This document shows, piece by piece, positions 15,454 through 24,525 of a stretch of 64,000 nt of DNA. Position 1 is the stretch's first letter. Every line of letters starts with the position of its first letter. Source of the DNA: Thermodesulfovibrio yellowstonii DSM 11347 (GTDB lineage Bacteria > Nitrospirota > Thermodesulfovibrionia > Thermodesulfovibrionales > Thermodesulfovibrionaceae); contig NC_011296.1 of assembly GCF_000020985.1 (NCBI RefSeq), forward strand, positions 744,001-808,000. Reading direction: 5' to 3'. The position numbers were made by a program, and so were the translations under genes. A model generated the notes under the pieces. The model saw nothing but the letters and a program-made list of their open reading frames with translations, made no database searches and was not told where the DNA came from.

Positions 15454-17187
15454 ATGGAGATTAATAAACACTATTTTGACACAGTTATTATCGGTTCTGG
15501 CCTTGCGGGATGCCGTGCTGCCATTGAATGTATCAATCACGGAACAGTTGGAGTTTTAAGTAAGCTTTATCCTACTCGTTCCCATTCTACCGCAGCACAA
15601 GGTGGTATTGGAGCTGCTCTTGGAAATGAAGAAGAAGACAGCCCCGAATGGCATACCTATGATACGGTGAAGGGAAGCGATTTTCTTGGTGATCAGGATG
15701 CCATTGAAATTATGTGCTACGATGCTATTCCAACAATTATTGAGCTTGAGCATATGGGCGTACCTTTCTCTCGCACGCCAGAAGGTAAGATTGCCCAGAG
15801 GAGATTTGGCGGGCATACAAGGGAGTTTGGTAAAGCACCAGTTAGAAGGGCATGCTACTCTGCTGACAGAACAGGTCATGCAGTGCTTTTTGCTCTTTAT
15901 GAGCAATGTCAGCTCAAAGGCGTTAGATTTTTTCAGGAGTTTCAAGTGCTTGATATTGTCGTAGAAAACAATGCTGTTCAGGGTATAATTGCCGTTAACA
16001 TAAAAGATGGCTCTCTTCATGTCTTTGAATCAAAGGCAGTGATAATAGCAAGCGGTGGATATGGAAAGGTCTTTAAAGTAACCTCAAATGCCTATGCAAG
16101 TACAGGTGAATGTCTTAGCATGCTTTTTAGGCAGGGACTGCCCCTCGAAGATATGGAGTTCTTTCAGTTCCATCCTACAGGACTTTACGGGCTTGGAATA
16201 TTGATTACCGAAGGTGCAAGAGGCGAAGGCGGAATTCTCATAAATGGGAAAGGCGAAAGATTTATGGAACGATATGCACCAACAATAAAAGACTTAGCCC
16301 CTCGTGATATGGTATCCCGTGCAATTCTAACGGAGATAAGAGAGGGTAGAGGTATTGATGGGAAAGACTATGTTTATCTTGATTTAAGACATGTAGATAG
16401 AAAAATTCTTGAAGAGAGACTTCCTGAGATAACAACTTTTTGCAAAATATACATGGGAATTGACCCCTCTGAAGCACCAATTCCTGTTGTTCCCACTGCC
16501 CATTATGCAATGGGTGGCATTCCAACGGACAATGATGGGAGGGTTTTGAGAGACATAGATGGCTCAGTTGTAGAAGGTCTTTATGCTGCTGGTGAGTGTG
16601 CCTGTGTGTCTGTTCATGGTGCAAATAGACTCGGTTGTAACTCCCTCCTTGATACTGTTGTCTTTGGAAGAAGAGCTGGAAAGGCAGCAAGTTCCACCTT
16701 GAAGACTGCTACAAAAGGCAAGGTTAAAAAGGAAAGAATTTCTCTCATTGCCGATTGTGTAGATATGATAAGAAGAAGCAATGGAAGAGAAACAGTGGCT
16801 TCAGTAAGAAGAGACCTGCAAACTGCCATGATGGATAAATGCTCTGTTTTTAGAAAAGAAGAAGAGCTTAAAGTTCTTCTTGATGAATTACAAGCATTAA
16901 AGGAAAGATACAAAGACATATCAATTGCTGACAAGTCAAACACATTCAATACAGACCTTCTTGAAGCAATTGAGCTTGGGCACATGTTAACTCTATCAGA
17001 AGTTATTGCCTCTTGTGCATTGCAGAGAACAGAAAGTAGAGGAGCTCATTGCAGGGAAGACTATCCAAAAAGGGATGATGAAAACTGGCTTAAGCATACC
17101 TTTGCATTTCAAGGAGACAAAGGCATTACCTTTAAATACAAACCTGTTAAATTAACAAGATTTAAACCAGAGGAGAGGAAATACTGA
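15454..17187 (+). CDS. sdhA: Succinate dehydrogenase/fumarate reductase flavoprotein subunit
   Basis: I choose ATG 15454, seven bases after GGAGAGG; a GTG three bases earlier is also possible. The 577-residue protein has the FAD-binding [12 protein letters not shown] (about 12-23), the flavin-linking His region [13 protein letters not shown], the active-site HTREFG and HPTGL, and [19 protein letters not shown] near 388. The C-terminal Sdh helical domain is present. It interconverts succinate and fumarate. sdhB follows with one base overlap. Confidence 0.95.
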   Translation: MEINKHYFDTVIIGSGLAGCRAAIECINHGTVGVLSKLYPTRSHSTAAQGGIGAALGNEEEDSPEWHTYDTVKGSDFLGDQDAIEIMCYDAIPTIIELEHMGVPFSRTPEGKIAQRRFGGHTREFGKAPVRRACYSADRTGHAVLFALYEQCQLKGVRFFQEFQVLDIVVENNAVQGIIAVNIKDGSLHVFESKAVIIASGGYGKVFKVTSNAYASTGECLSMLFRQGLPLEDMEFFQFHPTGLYGLGILITEGARGEGGILINGKGERFMERYAPTIKDLAPRDMVSRAILTEIREGRGIDGKDYVYLDLRHVDRKILEERLPEITTFCKIYMGIDPSEAPIPVVPTAHYAMGGIPTDNDGRVLRDIDGSVVEGLYAAGECACVSVHGANRLGCNSLLDTVVFGRRAGKAASSTLKTATKGKVKKERISLIADCVDMIRRSNGRETVASVRRDLQTAMMDKCSVFRKEEELKVLLDELQALKERYKDISIADKSNTFNTDLLEAIELGHMLTLSEVIASCALQRTESRGAHCREDYPKRDDENWLKHTFAFQGDKGITFKYKPVKLTRFKPEERKY

Positions 17188-17906
17188 TGAGCAAATATTA
17201 CACTTTCAAAATTAAAAGATACTTGCCCGATGAAAACCCTTCAACAAGATGGGACGAATTCCGGGTAAAACTTAACAGCATGGAAAGGGTGTTAGATGGA
17301 CTTGTAAAAATAAAAGAAACAATGGACGGCACTTTAACTTTCAGGAAATCCTGTGCCCATGGCGTATGTGGTTCATGCGCAATGAAGATAAATGGACAAA
17401 ATCGCCTTGCCTGTCAAACCCTTGTAAAGGATTTGCCTGAAACCATAGAGATAGAGCCTCTGCCAGCATTGCCTGTTATTAAAGACCTTGTGGTAGACAT
17501 GACAATGTTTTTCCATAAAAACGATAAAGTTCTACCCTATCTCATCAATGATGAACCTCCACCTGAAAGGGAGAGAATTCAGTCGCCTGAAGACCAGCAT
17601 AAGATTCTTGAATCCATAACTTGTATAATGTGTGGAAGCTGCACTACCTCTTGTCCTGTATTCTGGGCTGACAAGGAATATCTTGGACCTTCAGCATTGC
17701 TAAAGGCATATAGATTTCTATTTGATACTCGTGATAGGGCAACTGAGCAAAGGCTTGAAGCTATAACAGGAGAACATGGAGTATGGCGATGTCACTCAAT
17801 TTTTAACTGTGTAGAGGTATGTCCAAAGGAGATAGATATAACAAAACACATACTCAAGCTCAAAAGACTGGCTGTGAAAAAAGGCTTTACAGGAGGTGAA
17901 AAATGA
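17187..17906 (+). CDS. sdhB: Succinate dehydrogenase/fumarate reductase iron-sulfur subunit
   Basis: 239 residues. The N-terminal ferredoxin domain has CAHGVCGSCAMKINGQNRLAC for the [2Fe-2S] cluster; the C-terminal domain has CIMCGSCTTSCPV and CHSIFNCVEVCPK for the [4Fe-4S] and [3Fe-4S] clusters. It carries electrons between SdhA and the membrane quinone site. The gene overlaps both neighbours. Confidence 0.97.
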   Translation: MSKYYTFKIKRYLPDENPSTRWDEFRVKLNSMERVLDGLVKIKETMDGTLTFRKSCAHGVCGSCAMKINGQNRLACQTLVKDLPETIEIEPLPALPVIKDLVVDMTMFFHKNDKVLPYLINDEPPPERERIQSPEDQHKILESITCIMCGSCTTSCPVFWADKEYLGPSALLKAYRFLFDTRDRATEQRLEAITGEHGVWRCHSIFNCVEVCPKEIDITKHILKLKRLAVKKGFTGGEK

Positions 17907-18247
17907 GATACCGTTGGAACACAGGTTCTCTCGCATGGCTTGTTCATAGAGTAACCGGCATAATACTCAGCCTTTATCTGATAGCTCATATCTATGTTTT
18001 AAGTCATTTAAAAGACCCTGTTGCATACAATAAACTCATGGCATTTATGAAAAATCCATTGCTTAAAATAGGCGAATTAATCCTCTTTGCCATTGTGCTT
18101 AAACATGTCTTTGCAGGAATAAGAATTACTCTTCTTGAAATTGGAGTTTCCACGAAATATCAAAAGCCTATGGCATACGTAGGAGTTCTTTTAGTTTTTA
18201 TCGTATGGCTTGCAGGAGCTTTTTATTTTCTCAGGGAGGTGTTCTAA
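17903..18247 (+). CDS. sdhC: Succinate dehydrogenase cytochrome b556-type subunit
   Basis: 114 residues with three hydrophobic helices. WLVHRVTGIILSLYLIAHIYVLSHL contains the conserved HR-x-TG (quinone-site) and His, and LKHVFAGIRITLLEIG holds a second His that can ligate haem b. It anchors SdhAB with SdhD. It overlaps sdhB by four bases. Confidence 0.9.
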   Translation: MRYRWNTGSLAWLVHRVTGIILSLYLIAHIYVLSHLKDPVAYNKLMAFMKNPLLKIGELILFAIVLKHVFAGIRITLLEIGVSTKYQKPMAYVGVLLVFIVWLAGAFYFLREVF

Positions 18248-18561
18248 TGTGGAGTTGGCTTTTGCATAGAATAACAGGTGTGATTCTTGTAGTTGGATTG
18301 CTATATCATTTCATTCTAATGCACTTCATGGGGCATGATAACTATTCTTATAATGCGGTTATGCAGAGACTTAGTGAGCCTTCATGGAAAATTTTTAATA
18401 TTGTTTTTCTCTTTTCAGCCTTATATCACGGATTTTATGGACTCAATGGAGTTGTAACAGAGTATGTGAGAAATAATTCATTGAAAAGAATATTGAAATT
18501 TATGGCATTTACTGTTCCGATAGGTCTTGCATTTTATGGATTTAAAATAGTTTTTTTCTAA
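18247..18561 (+). CDS. sdhD: Succinate dehydrogenase membrane anchor subunit
   Basis: The start at 18247 (MWSWLLHRITGV) overlaps the sdhC stop and follows GGGAGGTG. The 104-residue product has three hydrophobic helices, an HRITG motif like SdhC, and His in LYHFILMHFMGHD and YHGFYGLNGV. It completes the quinone-reactive membrane part. Confidence 0.88.
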   Translation: MWSWLLHRITGVILVVGLLYHFILMHFMGHDNYSYNAVMQRLSEPSWKIFNIVFLFSALYHGFYGLNGVVTEYVRNNSLKRILKFMAFTVPIGLAFYGFKIVFF

Positions 18562-18580
18562 AAAATTAAAAGGATTGCAA

Positions 18581-19792
18581 ATGCCTACAATTTTTATATG
18601 GAAAGGTAGAACAGAAGAAGGTGCTTTAGTTACAGGCGAAACTGAAGCAGAAAGCGAAGGCGAGCTTCTTTTATCGTTAAGAAAAAGCGGGATAATTCCA
18701 AGATACGTAAAAGAAAAGCAAGAAAAAAAGTTTTTCAGTTTAGGGAAAGTCTCTCAGAAAGATATTTTGTTTTTTACGCGTCAGTTCGCAACTCTTTTTG
18801 CTTCAGGTGTTCCTGTTGTTCAAGCTTTTGATGCATTGATAGGTCAAATTAAGAATAAAAATTTCAAAAAAATCCTCATTCAGATGAGAAATGATATAGA
18901 AAAGGGTTCATCTTTAGCTGATTCAATGAGAAGACATCCTCGGGTATTTAGTTCTCTTTTTGTGAATATGGTAAGGGCTGGTGAAGAAGGTGGAATGCTT
19001 GATAAAGTGCTTCAAAGAATGGCTGACTATTTTGAAAAGATGATAAAACTAAAAAGAAAAATTATTGGCGCTATGATTTATCCCAGTCTGGTAATAGCTG
19101 TAGCTATTCTTGTTGTTGCAATTATTATGATATTTGTTATTCCCACATTTGCAAAATTGTTTGCTGAAATGGGACTTGACCTGCCACTTCCTACAAGAAT
19201 AACCATTGCTATGAGTAATTTTATGGCAAAATCAGGAATTTTTATATTTCTTGGAATTATTATATTTTTTGTATTTGTAAAATTTTTCAGAAGATCTGAA
19301 AATGGCAGAAAAATCACAGATAGTATTTTTCTTAGAATTCCTGTACTCGGCACAATTTTGCTCAAAGCTTCATTGTCAAGATTTTCAAGAACGCTGGGAA
19401 CGCTTCTTGGAAGCGGTGTTCCAATACTTAATAGTATGGAGATTTCTGCAAGAGCCTCAGGCAATAAAGTTATAGAAGATGTTGTTATAGATATGAAAGA
19501 GGACATAACTGCTGGTAAATCTTTAACAGAGGTTCTAAAATCAAAGCCTGAGATTTTTCCTCCAATTTTTGTGCAGATGGTAAATGTGGGTGAGTCAACA
19601 GGTGCAACAGATGAGATGTTAAATAAAGTAGCTGATTTTTATGATGAAGAAGTTGACAATGCTGTTGCAAATCTTATGAGCATGCTTGAACCTGCATTAA
19701 TAGTATTTCTTGGAGTAACAATTGGATTTATAGTAGTATCCCTTTATCTTCCAATATTCAAACTCGGAGAAATTGCTGGCAAAGGTGGCTAA
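18581..19792 (+). CDS. pilC: Type IV pilus/type II secretion inner membrane protein PilC/GspF
   Basis: I start at ATG 18581, after AAAAGGA, rather than the TTG at 18575. The 403-residue protein has two copies of the GspF domain: FTRQFATLFASGVPVVQAFDAL ... MVRAGEEGGMLDKVL and FSRTLGTLLGSGVPILNSMEI ... MVNVGESTGATDEML. Three long hydrophobic helices (about 168-190, 220-240, 370-395) match the family. It is the platform protein of pilus or type II secretion machinery in the inner membrane. No other pil genes are adjacent; it follows sdhD by 19 bases. Confidence 0.93.
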   Translation: MPTIFIWKGRTEEGALVTGETEAESEGELLLSLRKSGIIPRYVKEKQEKKFFSLGKVSQKDILFFTRQFATLFASGVPVVQAFDALIGQIKNKNFKKILIQMRNDIEKGSSLADSMRRHPRVFSSLFVNMVRAGEEGGMLDKVLQRMADYFEKMIKLKRKIIGAMIYPSLVIAVAILVVAIIMIFVIPTFAKLFAEMGLDLPLPTRITIAMSNFMAKSGIFIFLGIIIFFVFVKFFRRSENGRKITDSIFLRIPVLGTILLKASLSRFSRTLGTLLGSGVPILNSMEISARASGNKVIEDVVIDMKEDITAGKSLTEVLKSKPEIFPPIFVQMVNVGESTGATDEMLNKVADFYDEEVDNAVANLMSMLEPALIVFLGVTIGFIVVSLYLPIFKLGEIAGKGG

Positions 19793-19801
19793 AAGAAACT
19801 T

Positions 19802-20656
19802 TTATTCTTTAACAAAAGAATTGAATCTTAAGGATCGTTTTTTAAAAGCATTTAAATCAAGGGAAACAACAGGTATTTTATCTTTTAGATTATTTATTCT
19901 ATCAGTTGTATCAGGGTGTGTATTTAAAATTCCACCTTCTGATTTTGTGCTCTGTCTAAGTCTTTCAAGAACATTAAGCAATGCATATGGATTATAGCCT
20001 GCTTTTGCAAGATACTGTAAAGCTTTTTCATCTGCTGCATATTCTTGAGTCTTACTATAACCATTCACAATGAGAGTTTTTAAAATATCATCTATTGAAT
20101 TCTCAAAAATATTCACAAGTTTTAATAAATCCTCATCTCCATATTGTTTGGCTGCTGTGGTGCCAATTATTGTAAGAGCTTCTGTCCATCTTGCCTGCTT
20201 GATAGAATTTATTCCATCCCGATGATTTACATGCGCAATTTCATGAGCAATTATTGCAGCCAGTTCATCTTCACTCTTTGCCAGTTTAAGCATTCCTTTT
20301 GTGAGGAATACTATACCACCAGGGCATGCAAAAGCGTTAATTTCGTTACTATTTAATAGGGCAAAATGATATCCTCCAAAAGTAAAAGGCTTTTCAGAAT
20401 GTAAGGCTATAACTTTTCCTATAGAATTAATATAATTAGTCAATTCATGATTTTCATAGAGGGTATAATACAAAAACATACGTGCAGCAACAGCCCTTCC
20501 AATATAATATTCTTCTTCATCTGATATAGGTCTTGCTGCCTTCTCAGTAGCTTGAATTGTTGTTAATGTAATATCCAATGTTTTATTTATATCAACTGTT
20601 TTGCACGAAAAAAGGCATAGAAATAAAATTGCTATCAAAACAAATTTTTTTATCAT
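19802..20656 (-). CDS. M48-family metalloprotease lipoprotein
   Basis: 284 residues. The N-terminus MIKKFVLIAILFLCLFSCK is a lipoprotein signal with the lipobox LFSC. The peptidase core has the zinc motif HEIAHVNHRDG (HExxH near 133) and the downstream glutamate in YSKTQEYAADEKALQYLAKAGYNP. It resembles BepA/LoiP quality-control proteases of the periplasm. The gene overlaps the SH3 protein gene, so both are made with the cyclase upstream. Confidence 0.9.
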   Translation of the reverse strand: MIKKFVLIAILFLCLFSCKTVDINKTLDITLTTIQATEKAARPISDEEEYYIGRAVAARMFLYYTLYENHELTNYINSIGKVIALHSEKPFTFGGYHFALLNSNEINAFACPGGIVFLTKGMLKLAKSEDELAAIIAHEIAHVNHRDGINSIKQARWTEALTIIGTTAAKQYGDEDLLKLVNIFENSIDDILKTLIVNGYSKTQEYAADEKALQYLAKAGYNPYALLNVLERLRQSTKSEGGILNTHPDTTDRINNLKDKIPVVSLDLNAFKKRSLRFNSFVKE

Positions 20657-21123
20657 TTTGGTTCTGAAAGTCCTCCAGCCTTTATAAAAGATATTAAATC
20701 TTTTTCAGAAATATCGTATTTTTCAACTTTATCCACAAATTCATATTTCATCTCAGGATGTTTATCTTTATAAGCTTTTTCAACCTGAGAATTAAATCCT
20801 TTTCCAGCAAGTGTTATTTCATCTTCAGTTGTGCCAGTCTTTTTCTGTAATGAAATTCCTGAAGTTGAAGCAGTTCTTTTTTCTACAGCAGTTCTATGTA
20901 TATATCCGATTTTATTTTTAAATTTTACTTTGAGCCAGTCTCCTTCTTTGGTAATTACATCAAGGGTGTCATTGTATTTTACAAGAGCTTTTACAGGTGA
21001 AAAAAATCTTGGAGATTCCCTAATTGCATTTTCTTTTGTAATAACAGTAACTATCTCTGCCCATGAAATAGAAGCAATTAAAGAAAGTAAAATGACAAAA
21101 TTTATTATGAATCTAAGTTTCAT
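20653..21123 (-). CDS. Exported SH3-domain protein
   Basis: 156 residues with a signal peptide (about 1-22, ending ISWAE) and one bacterial SH3 domain (about 25-82: VTVITKENAIRESPRFFSPVKALVKYNDTLDVI then GDWLKVKFKNKIGYIH). The C-terminal half is charged with no domain I recognise. SH3 domains often bind peptidoglycan or peptides. It overlaps its neighbours on both sides by four bases. Confidence 0.85.
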   Translation of the reverse strand: MKLRFIINFVILLSLIASISWAEIVTVITKENAIRESPRFFSPVKALVKYNDTLDVITKEGDWLKVKFKNKIGYIHRTAVEKRTASTSGISLQKKTGTTEDEITLAGKGFNSQVEKAYKDKHPEMKYEFVDKVEKYDISEKDLISFIKAGGLSEPK

Positions 21124-23216
21124 TTTTCTTCCATTTTAACAATAATCCAGTCTTCTGTCAATTGCTTTCCAGATAAGAATTCTTCTATTTTCCTTAGGTA
21201 AAATTTTGACGGACCATCTTCGGGAAAATCATTTAGTATTGATTTAAATATTTCTTTTGCATCATTCCACTTTTGTTCTTTATAAAGTGAATATCCTTCG
21301 TTGTATTTCTCAACAAGTGAGATTTTTTCAAAATTGATATTATCCTTTTGTCCTAAAATTTCAAAAATGGTTAATGGCTTGGTTTTTCCTTTAACTGTTA
21401 TAACTCCAAGTTCTCTTGCAACAAAACTATCTGTGAGCTTACAATAGGTTTCTTTGCTGATTATAATACTGGTGTTGAAAAACTTATTGAGAGATTCAAG
21501 TCTGGAAGCTATGTTTACTGTATCACCGATTACAGTATAATTAAAAAGTCTGTCACTTCCAATGTTGCCTACAATTGCGTCTCCTGTATGAATTCCTATT
21601 CTGATTTTAATTGAAGGCATTCCTTTTTCAGAAAATTCTTTATTAATTTTTTCTAAAGATTCTATGCATTTTATAGCTGCCTTGCAGGCATTAATTTCGT
21701 CAGACTCTGTTTTCAAAGGTGCTCCCCAAAAAGCCATAATACAATCGCCAATATATTTATCAACAATGCCAGAATGTGTAATGACAACTTCTGTCAATGA
21801 ATTGAGCACTTTATGAAGCATTAAAGCAGTATTTTCTGGAGAAAGTTTTTCAGCTATAGTAGTAAAACCTGCTATATCCGCAAAGAATACTGTAACTGTT
21901 GTTTTTTGCCCACCAGGAGTTATAAATTCAGGATGGGTAAGTAGATAATCAACAATTCTTTTGTCCATATATTGCGTAAAAGTTCTTTTAATAAAACTTC
22001 TTTCTTTTCCTTCAACAGCATAACTATAAAGTAATGAGATAATAGAGCTGAAGATAAGGCATACAAAAGAAGGCAAAAATTGCATATATATTGATAATTT
22101 AAATAAAACTACTTCAATACAAATTAGAAATAGTCCTGAAAATATAAAAATAAGCATATTTATTTTTAGAGAATGTTGTTTCAAAAAAGCGTAGGGAATA
22201 AAGATGGCTAAAATCAACATGATTGAAAAAATGATGGATTTTGGTGCCACTTTGATAAAGTTTTTATTAATTAAGTTTTCAAAGGTAGTTGCATGAATAA
22301 ATACACCTGGTGTTTTTGAGGACATGGGAGTAGGTTTAAGGTCAAAAAGTCCTGGAGCTGTAAGTCCAATAAAGACTGTTTTGCCTCTAAAAAAGTTTTT
22401 CTTGATATTTGAGCTTTCTTTTTTTGAGTTTTTAATTGATGCATCAAGTAATTCCGCAAATGAAAATAGATGAAATGGATATTTATCTTTTGAAAATTTT
22501 AAAAGTAAATTCTCTTCATCTAAAGGGATGATTGTGTTATCTATTAAAATAACATTATTTTTTACATGGATCATGTTCTTTTTGATAAAATAACTCATTA
22601 CAAAATTTGGAACAGTGAAATCTTCAACTTTAAAAAAAAGCGGTATTCGCCTGTAAATACCATCTTCATCTGGAAGAATACTGACATTTCCAAGTCCCTG
22701 GGCGCTGTTTTTCAATTCATCAATTGGAGAAATCAAAGAATCGTATTGAAGTTTTGTATCTATAACAGCTGGATATGCAATTTTTTTAATATATTTTTCA
22801 TCAATTTTCCCCTTTTCTTTTGAAAGTGCAAATGGCAGATACACATTTTTTGACTTTTTAAGTGATTCAGCAAAAATTTTATCATCCTCAATGCCGTAGG
22901 AAGAATTTTCAGTAAACAGAATATCTATAAAGACAGCATCTGCCTCTGAAAGATACTCTATAACAGGAGCATAAATCTGCCTTGGCCAGGGCCACGTTAT
23001 TCCTTGTTTATTCAATTCTTCTATACTGAATTGATCTATATAAATAAGGCAGATATTATCAGATTTATCAGAGGGACTTAAATGTTTTGAAAGCAAATCA
23101 TAAACTTTAAATTCAAAATTTTTAAGACTTCCAGATAAAAAGAATAATACTGGCAAAATATAGGAAATGCTTGATAGGATGAGAAGGTTTTTAAATAATT
23201 TTTTTCTCTTTATCAT
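21120..23216 (-). CDS. CHASE2-domain class III adenylate/guanylate cyclase
   Basis: 698 residues. An N-terminal membrane segment (about 10-30) is followed by an extracytoplasmic CHASE2 domain (about 35-320: ICLIYIDQFSIEELNKQGITWPWPRQIYAPVIEYL, VFIDILFTEN), then three membrane helices (about 325-395), then a class III nucleotide cyclase domain (about 430-610) with both metal aspartates (FFADIAGFT, DKYIGDCIMAFWG) and FNYTVIGDTVNIASRLE. Lys and Thr at the specificity positions favour ATP. The C-terminal 70 residues look TPR-like (YNEGYSLYKEQKWNDAKEIFKSIL). It would make cAMP in response to an outside signal. No Shine-Dalgarno is obvious. Confidence 0.93.
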   Translation of the reverse strand: MIKRKKLFKNLLILSSISYILPVLFFLSGSLKNFEFKVYDLLSKHLSPSDKSDNICLIYIDQFSIEELNKQGITWPWPRQIYAPVIEYLSEADAVFIDILFTENSSYGIEDDKIFAESLKKSKNVYLPFALSKEKGKIDEKYIKKIAYPAVIDTKLQYDSLISPIDELKNSAQGLGNVSILPDEDGIYRRIPLFFKVEDFTVPNFVMSYFIKKNMIHVKNNVILIDNTIIPLDEENLLLKFSKDKYPFHLFSFAELLDASIKNSKKESSNIKKNFFRGKTVFIGLTAPGLFDLKPTPMSSKTPGVFIHATTFENLINKNFIKVAPKSIIFSIMLILAIFIPYAFLKQHSLKINMLIFIFSGLFLICIEVVLFKLSIYMQFLPSFVCLIFSSIISLLYSYAVEGKERSFIKRTFTQYMDKRIVDYLLTHPEFITPGGQKTTVTVFFADIAGFTTIAEKLSPENTALMLHKVLNSLTEVVITHSGIVDKYIGDCIMAFWGAPLKTESDEINACKAAIKCIESLEKINKEFSEKGMPSIKIRIGIHTGDAIVGNIGSDRLFNYTVIGDTVNIASRLESLNKFFNTSIIISKETYCKLTDSFVARELGVITVKGKTKPLTIFEILGQKDNINFEKISLVEKYNEGYSLYKEQKWNDAKEIFKSILNDFPEDGPSKFYLRKIEEFLSGKQLTEDWIIVKMEEK

Positions 23217-23327
23217 TATACAAGAAATTCGGTGTTTTTATAGTATAACATTTTGAGCTAAATTGGGATTTAATTTAACAAGCACCAATGCTGACTCAAA
23301 GATATTTTCTCGCACCTTAATGTTTTT

Positions 23328-23513
23328 TTGGTCATTCCGAACACTCTAACGGGTGTGAGGAATCTGACCCGTAGGGTCTATCCTGAGGCTAAGGTCCCCC
23401 CTTAAATCGGAAAGAGGAGATTCCTTGACGCTAACGCTCCTCGTAATAACACTTTTACTGTCACCCTGAGCATAAGCGAAGGGTCTCCTCCTTTGAAGGC
23501 TTGGAATGACCAA
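23328..23513. repeat. Composite dispersed repeat with inverted ends
   Basis: TTGGTCATTCC (23328-23338) and GGAATGACCAA (23503-23513) are perfect 11-base inverted ends of a 186-base block. Inside are GGAGATTCCTTGACGCTAACG with CTCCTCG, matching the copies at 6.6 and 56.1 kb, and GTCACCCTGAG with CGAAGGGTCTCC, a second subtype. It is non-coding in all frames and looks like a MITE or several fused palindromic units. The rest of 23217-23643 is AT-rich with nothing I recognise. Confidence 0.75.
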
Positions 23514-23643
23514 TGGAGTAATGAAAAATATTAGGACTTATAATCCATTAATTGTGCAATAAAACACAAATTTTTTAAGGGTCTCAATCTAACAATTTTA
23601 TTCATAATAAGTAGAACACTATTTAGCAGGATTTTTTTAGTTT

Positions 23644-23720
23644 TGGGGCGGACGACGGGACTCGAACCCGCAGCACCTGGAGCCACAGTCCAGTGCTCTA
23701 ACCGTTGAGCTACGTCCGCC
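23644..23720 (-). tRNA. tRNA-His (GTG)
   Basis: The minus strand folds as a cloverleaf: an eight-pair acceptor GGCGGACG/CGTCCGCC including the extra G-1:C73 pair of histidine tRNAs, D arm GCTC...GAGC, anticodon arm CTGGA-CTGTGGC-TCCAG with anticodon GTG, and T arm GCGGGTTCGAGTCCCGT. The 3' CCA is encoded. It lies two bases after tRNA-Arg and shares its transcript. Confidence 0.95.
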
Positions 23721-23722
23721 TA

Positions 23723-23796
23723 CGCGCCTGGAGGGATTCGAACCCCCGGCCCACTGCTTAGAAGGCAGTTGCTCTATCCGACTGAGCTACAGGCGC
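23723..23796 (-). tRNA. tRNA-Arg (TCT)
   Basis: The minus strand shows acceptor GCGCCTG/CAGGCGC with discriminator G, D arm GCTC...GAGC, anticodon arm ACTGC-CTTCTAA-GCAGT with anticodon TCT, and T arm CGGGGGTTCGAATCCCTCC. No CCA is encoded, unlike the adjacent tRNA-His. Confidence 0.95.
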
Positions 23797-23797
23797 A

Positions 23798-23894
23798 GGA
23801 CAAATATATTTTAAAAATTTTGATTACTTTATTGCAACCTCTGAGGATATCTCAAAAATTATGGTTGCAAACTATATTTGTCCTATGTTAGAAT
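23798..23894. promoter_or_regulatory. Divergent promoter block with nested inverted repeats
   Basis: Outer arms GGACAAATATA (23798-23808) and TATATTTGTCC (23873-23883), and inner arms TTGCAACC (23832-23839) and GGTTGCAA (23863-23870), are perfect inverted repeats. The inner arms supply two outward -35 boxes (TTGCAA). Rightward: TTGCAA 23866-23871, 17 bases, TAGAAT 23889-23894, start near 23901. Leftward: TTGCAA 23837-23832, 18 bases, TAAAAT, start just before tRNA-Arg. The symmetry explains part of the structure as twin promoters; the outer arms may be an operator. Confidence 0.55.
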
Positions 23895-23901
23895 TTTCCC
23901 T

Positions 23902-24525
23902 GTGTCAACAACCAATATAATCATAACTGGAACAGGTGGACAAGGTATAGTTCTTGCCAGTAGAATTATTGCTCAAGTTGCTTTTAAAAGCGGTTTTGAT
24001 GTAAAAGAAAGTGAAATTCATGGAATGGCTCAGAGAGGCGGAAGTGTTATCAGTCATATAAGATTTGGTGCTTTAGTTTACTCTCCTAATATTCCATCTG
24101 GAATGGCTGATATAATGGTGGCTCTTGAAGAGCTTGAGGCTTTGAGGCATCTTCATTTCTTGAAATCAGGTGGTATGGTTATTTTGAACAAGAAAAAGAT
24201 CCTTCCAGCAGTGGCAGAAAATAAAGATTACCCTCAAAATGTTGAACATTTAATCAAACAAGAAGCTTTTATAGTAAATTCAATAGATGCAGAAAAAATT
24301 GCAAAAGAACTTGGTAATTCAAAGGTTGAAAATTCTGTAATCTTAGGATTTTTATCCATCTTTTTACCATTTAAAGAAGAGATATGGTATGAGGTAATTA
24401 CAAACTCCGTCCCGCCTAAGACAGTTGAAATTAACATAAAAGCATTCAATGAAGGCAGGAGGTTAGCAAAGAAAAATGCAATTTTGGAACAAGGAATTAG
24501 AAACAGTACCGAGGCAAAAACTTGA
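23902..24525 (+). CDS. iorB: Indolepyruvate ferredoxin oxidoreductase beta subunit
   Basis: The 207-residue product begins best at GTG 23902 (VSTTNIIITGTGGQGIVLASRII), where the predicted transcript also begins; TTG 23878 would lie in the -10 region of the promoter. The gamma/beta domain signature TGTGGQGI, SEIHGMAQRGGSV and the helical PNIPSGMADIMVALEELEAL identify the IOR beta subunit. With IorA it oxidises aryl-2-oxoacids to aryl-acetyl-CoA with ferredoxin. No Shine-Dalgarno is visible. It overlaps paaK by 50 bases. Confidence 0.88.
   Translation: MSTTNIIITGTGGQGIVLASRIIAQVAFKSGFDVKESEIHGMAQRGGSVISHIRFGALVYSPNIPSGMADIMVALEELEALRHLHFLKSGGMVILNKKKILPAVAENKDYPQNVEHLIKQEAFIVNSIDAEKIAKELGNSKVENSVILGFLSIFLPFKEEIWYEVITNSVPPKTVEINIKAFNEGRRLAKKNAILEQGIRNSTEAKT

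Noticed and set aside
15556-16690. Long antisense open frames within sdhA
   Set aside because: They are shadows of a strongly conserved coding strand and have no ribosome sites or recognisable domains.
23328-23513. Possible CRISPR array from repeated GGAATGAC/GTCATTCC strings
   Set aside because: The units are not evenly spaced and have no unique spacers of constant length; they are palindromic dispersed repeats.
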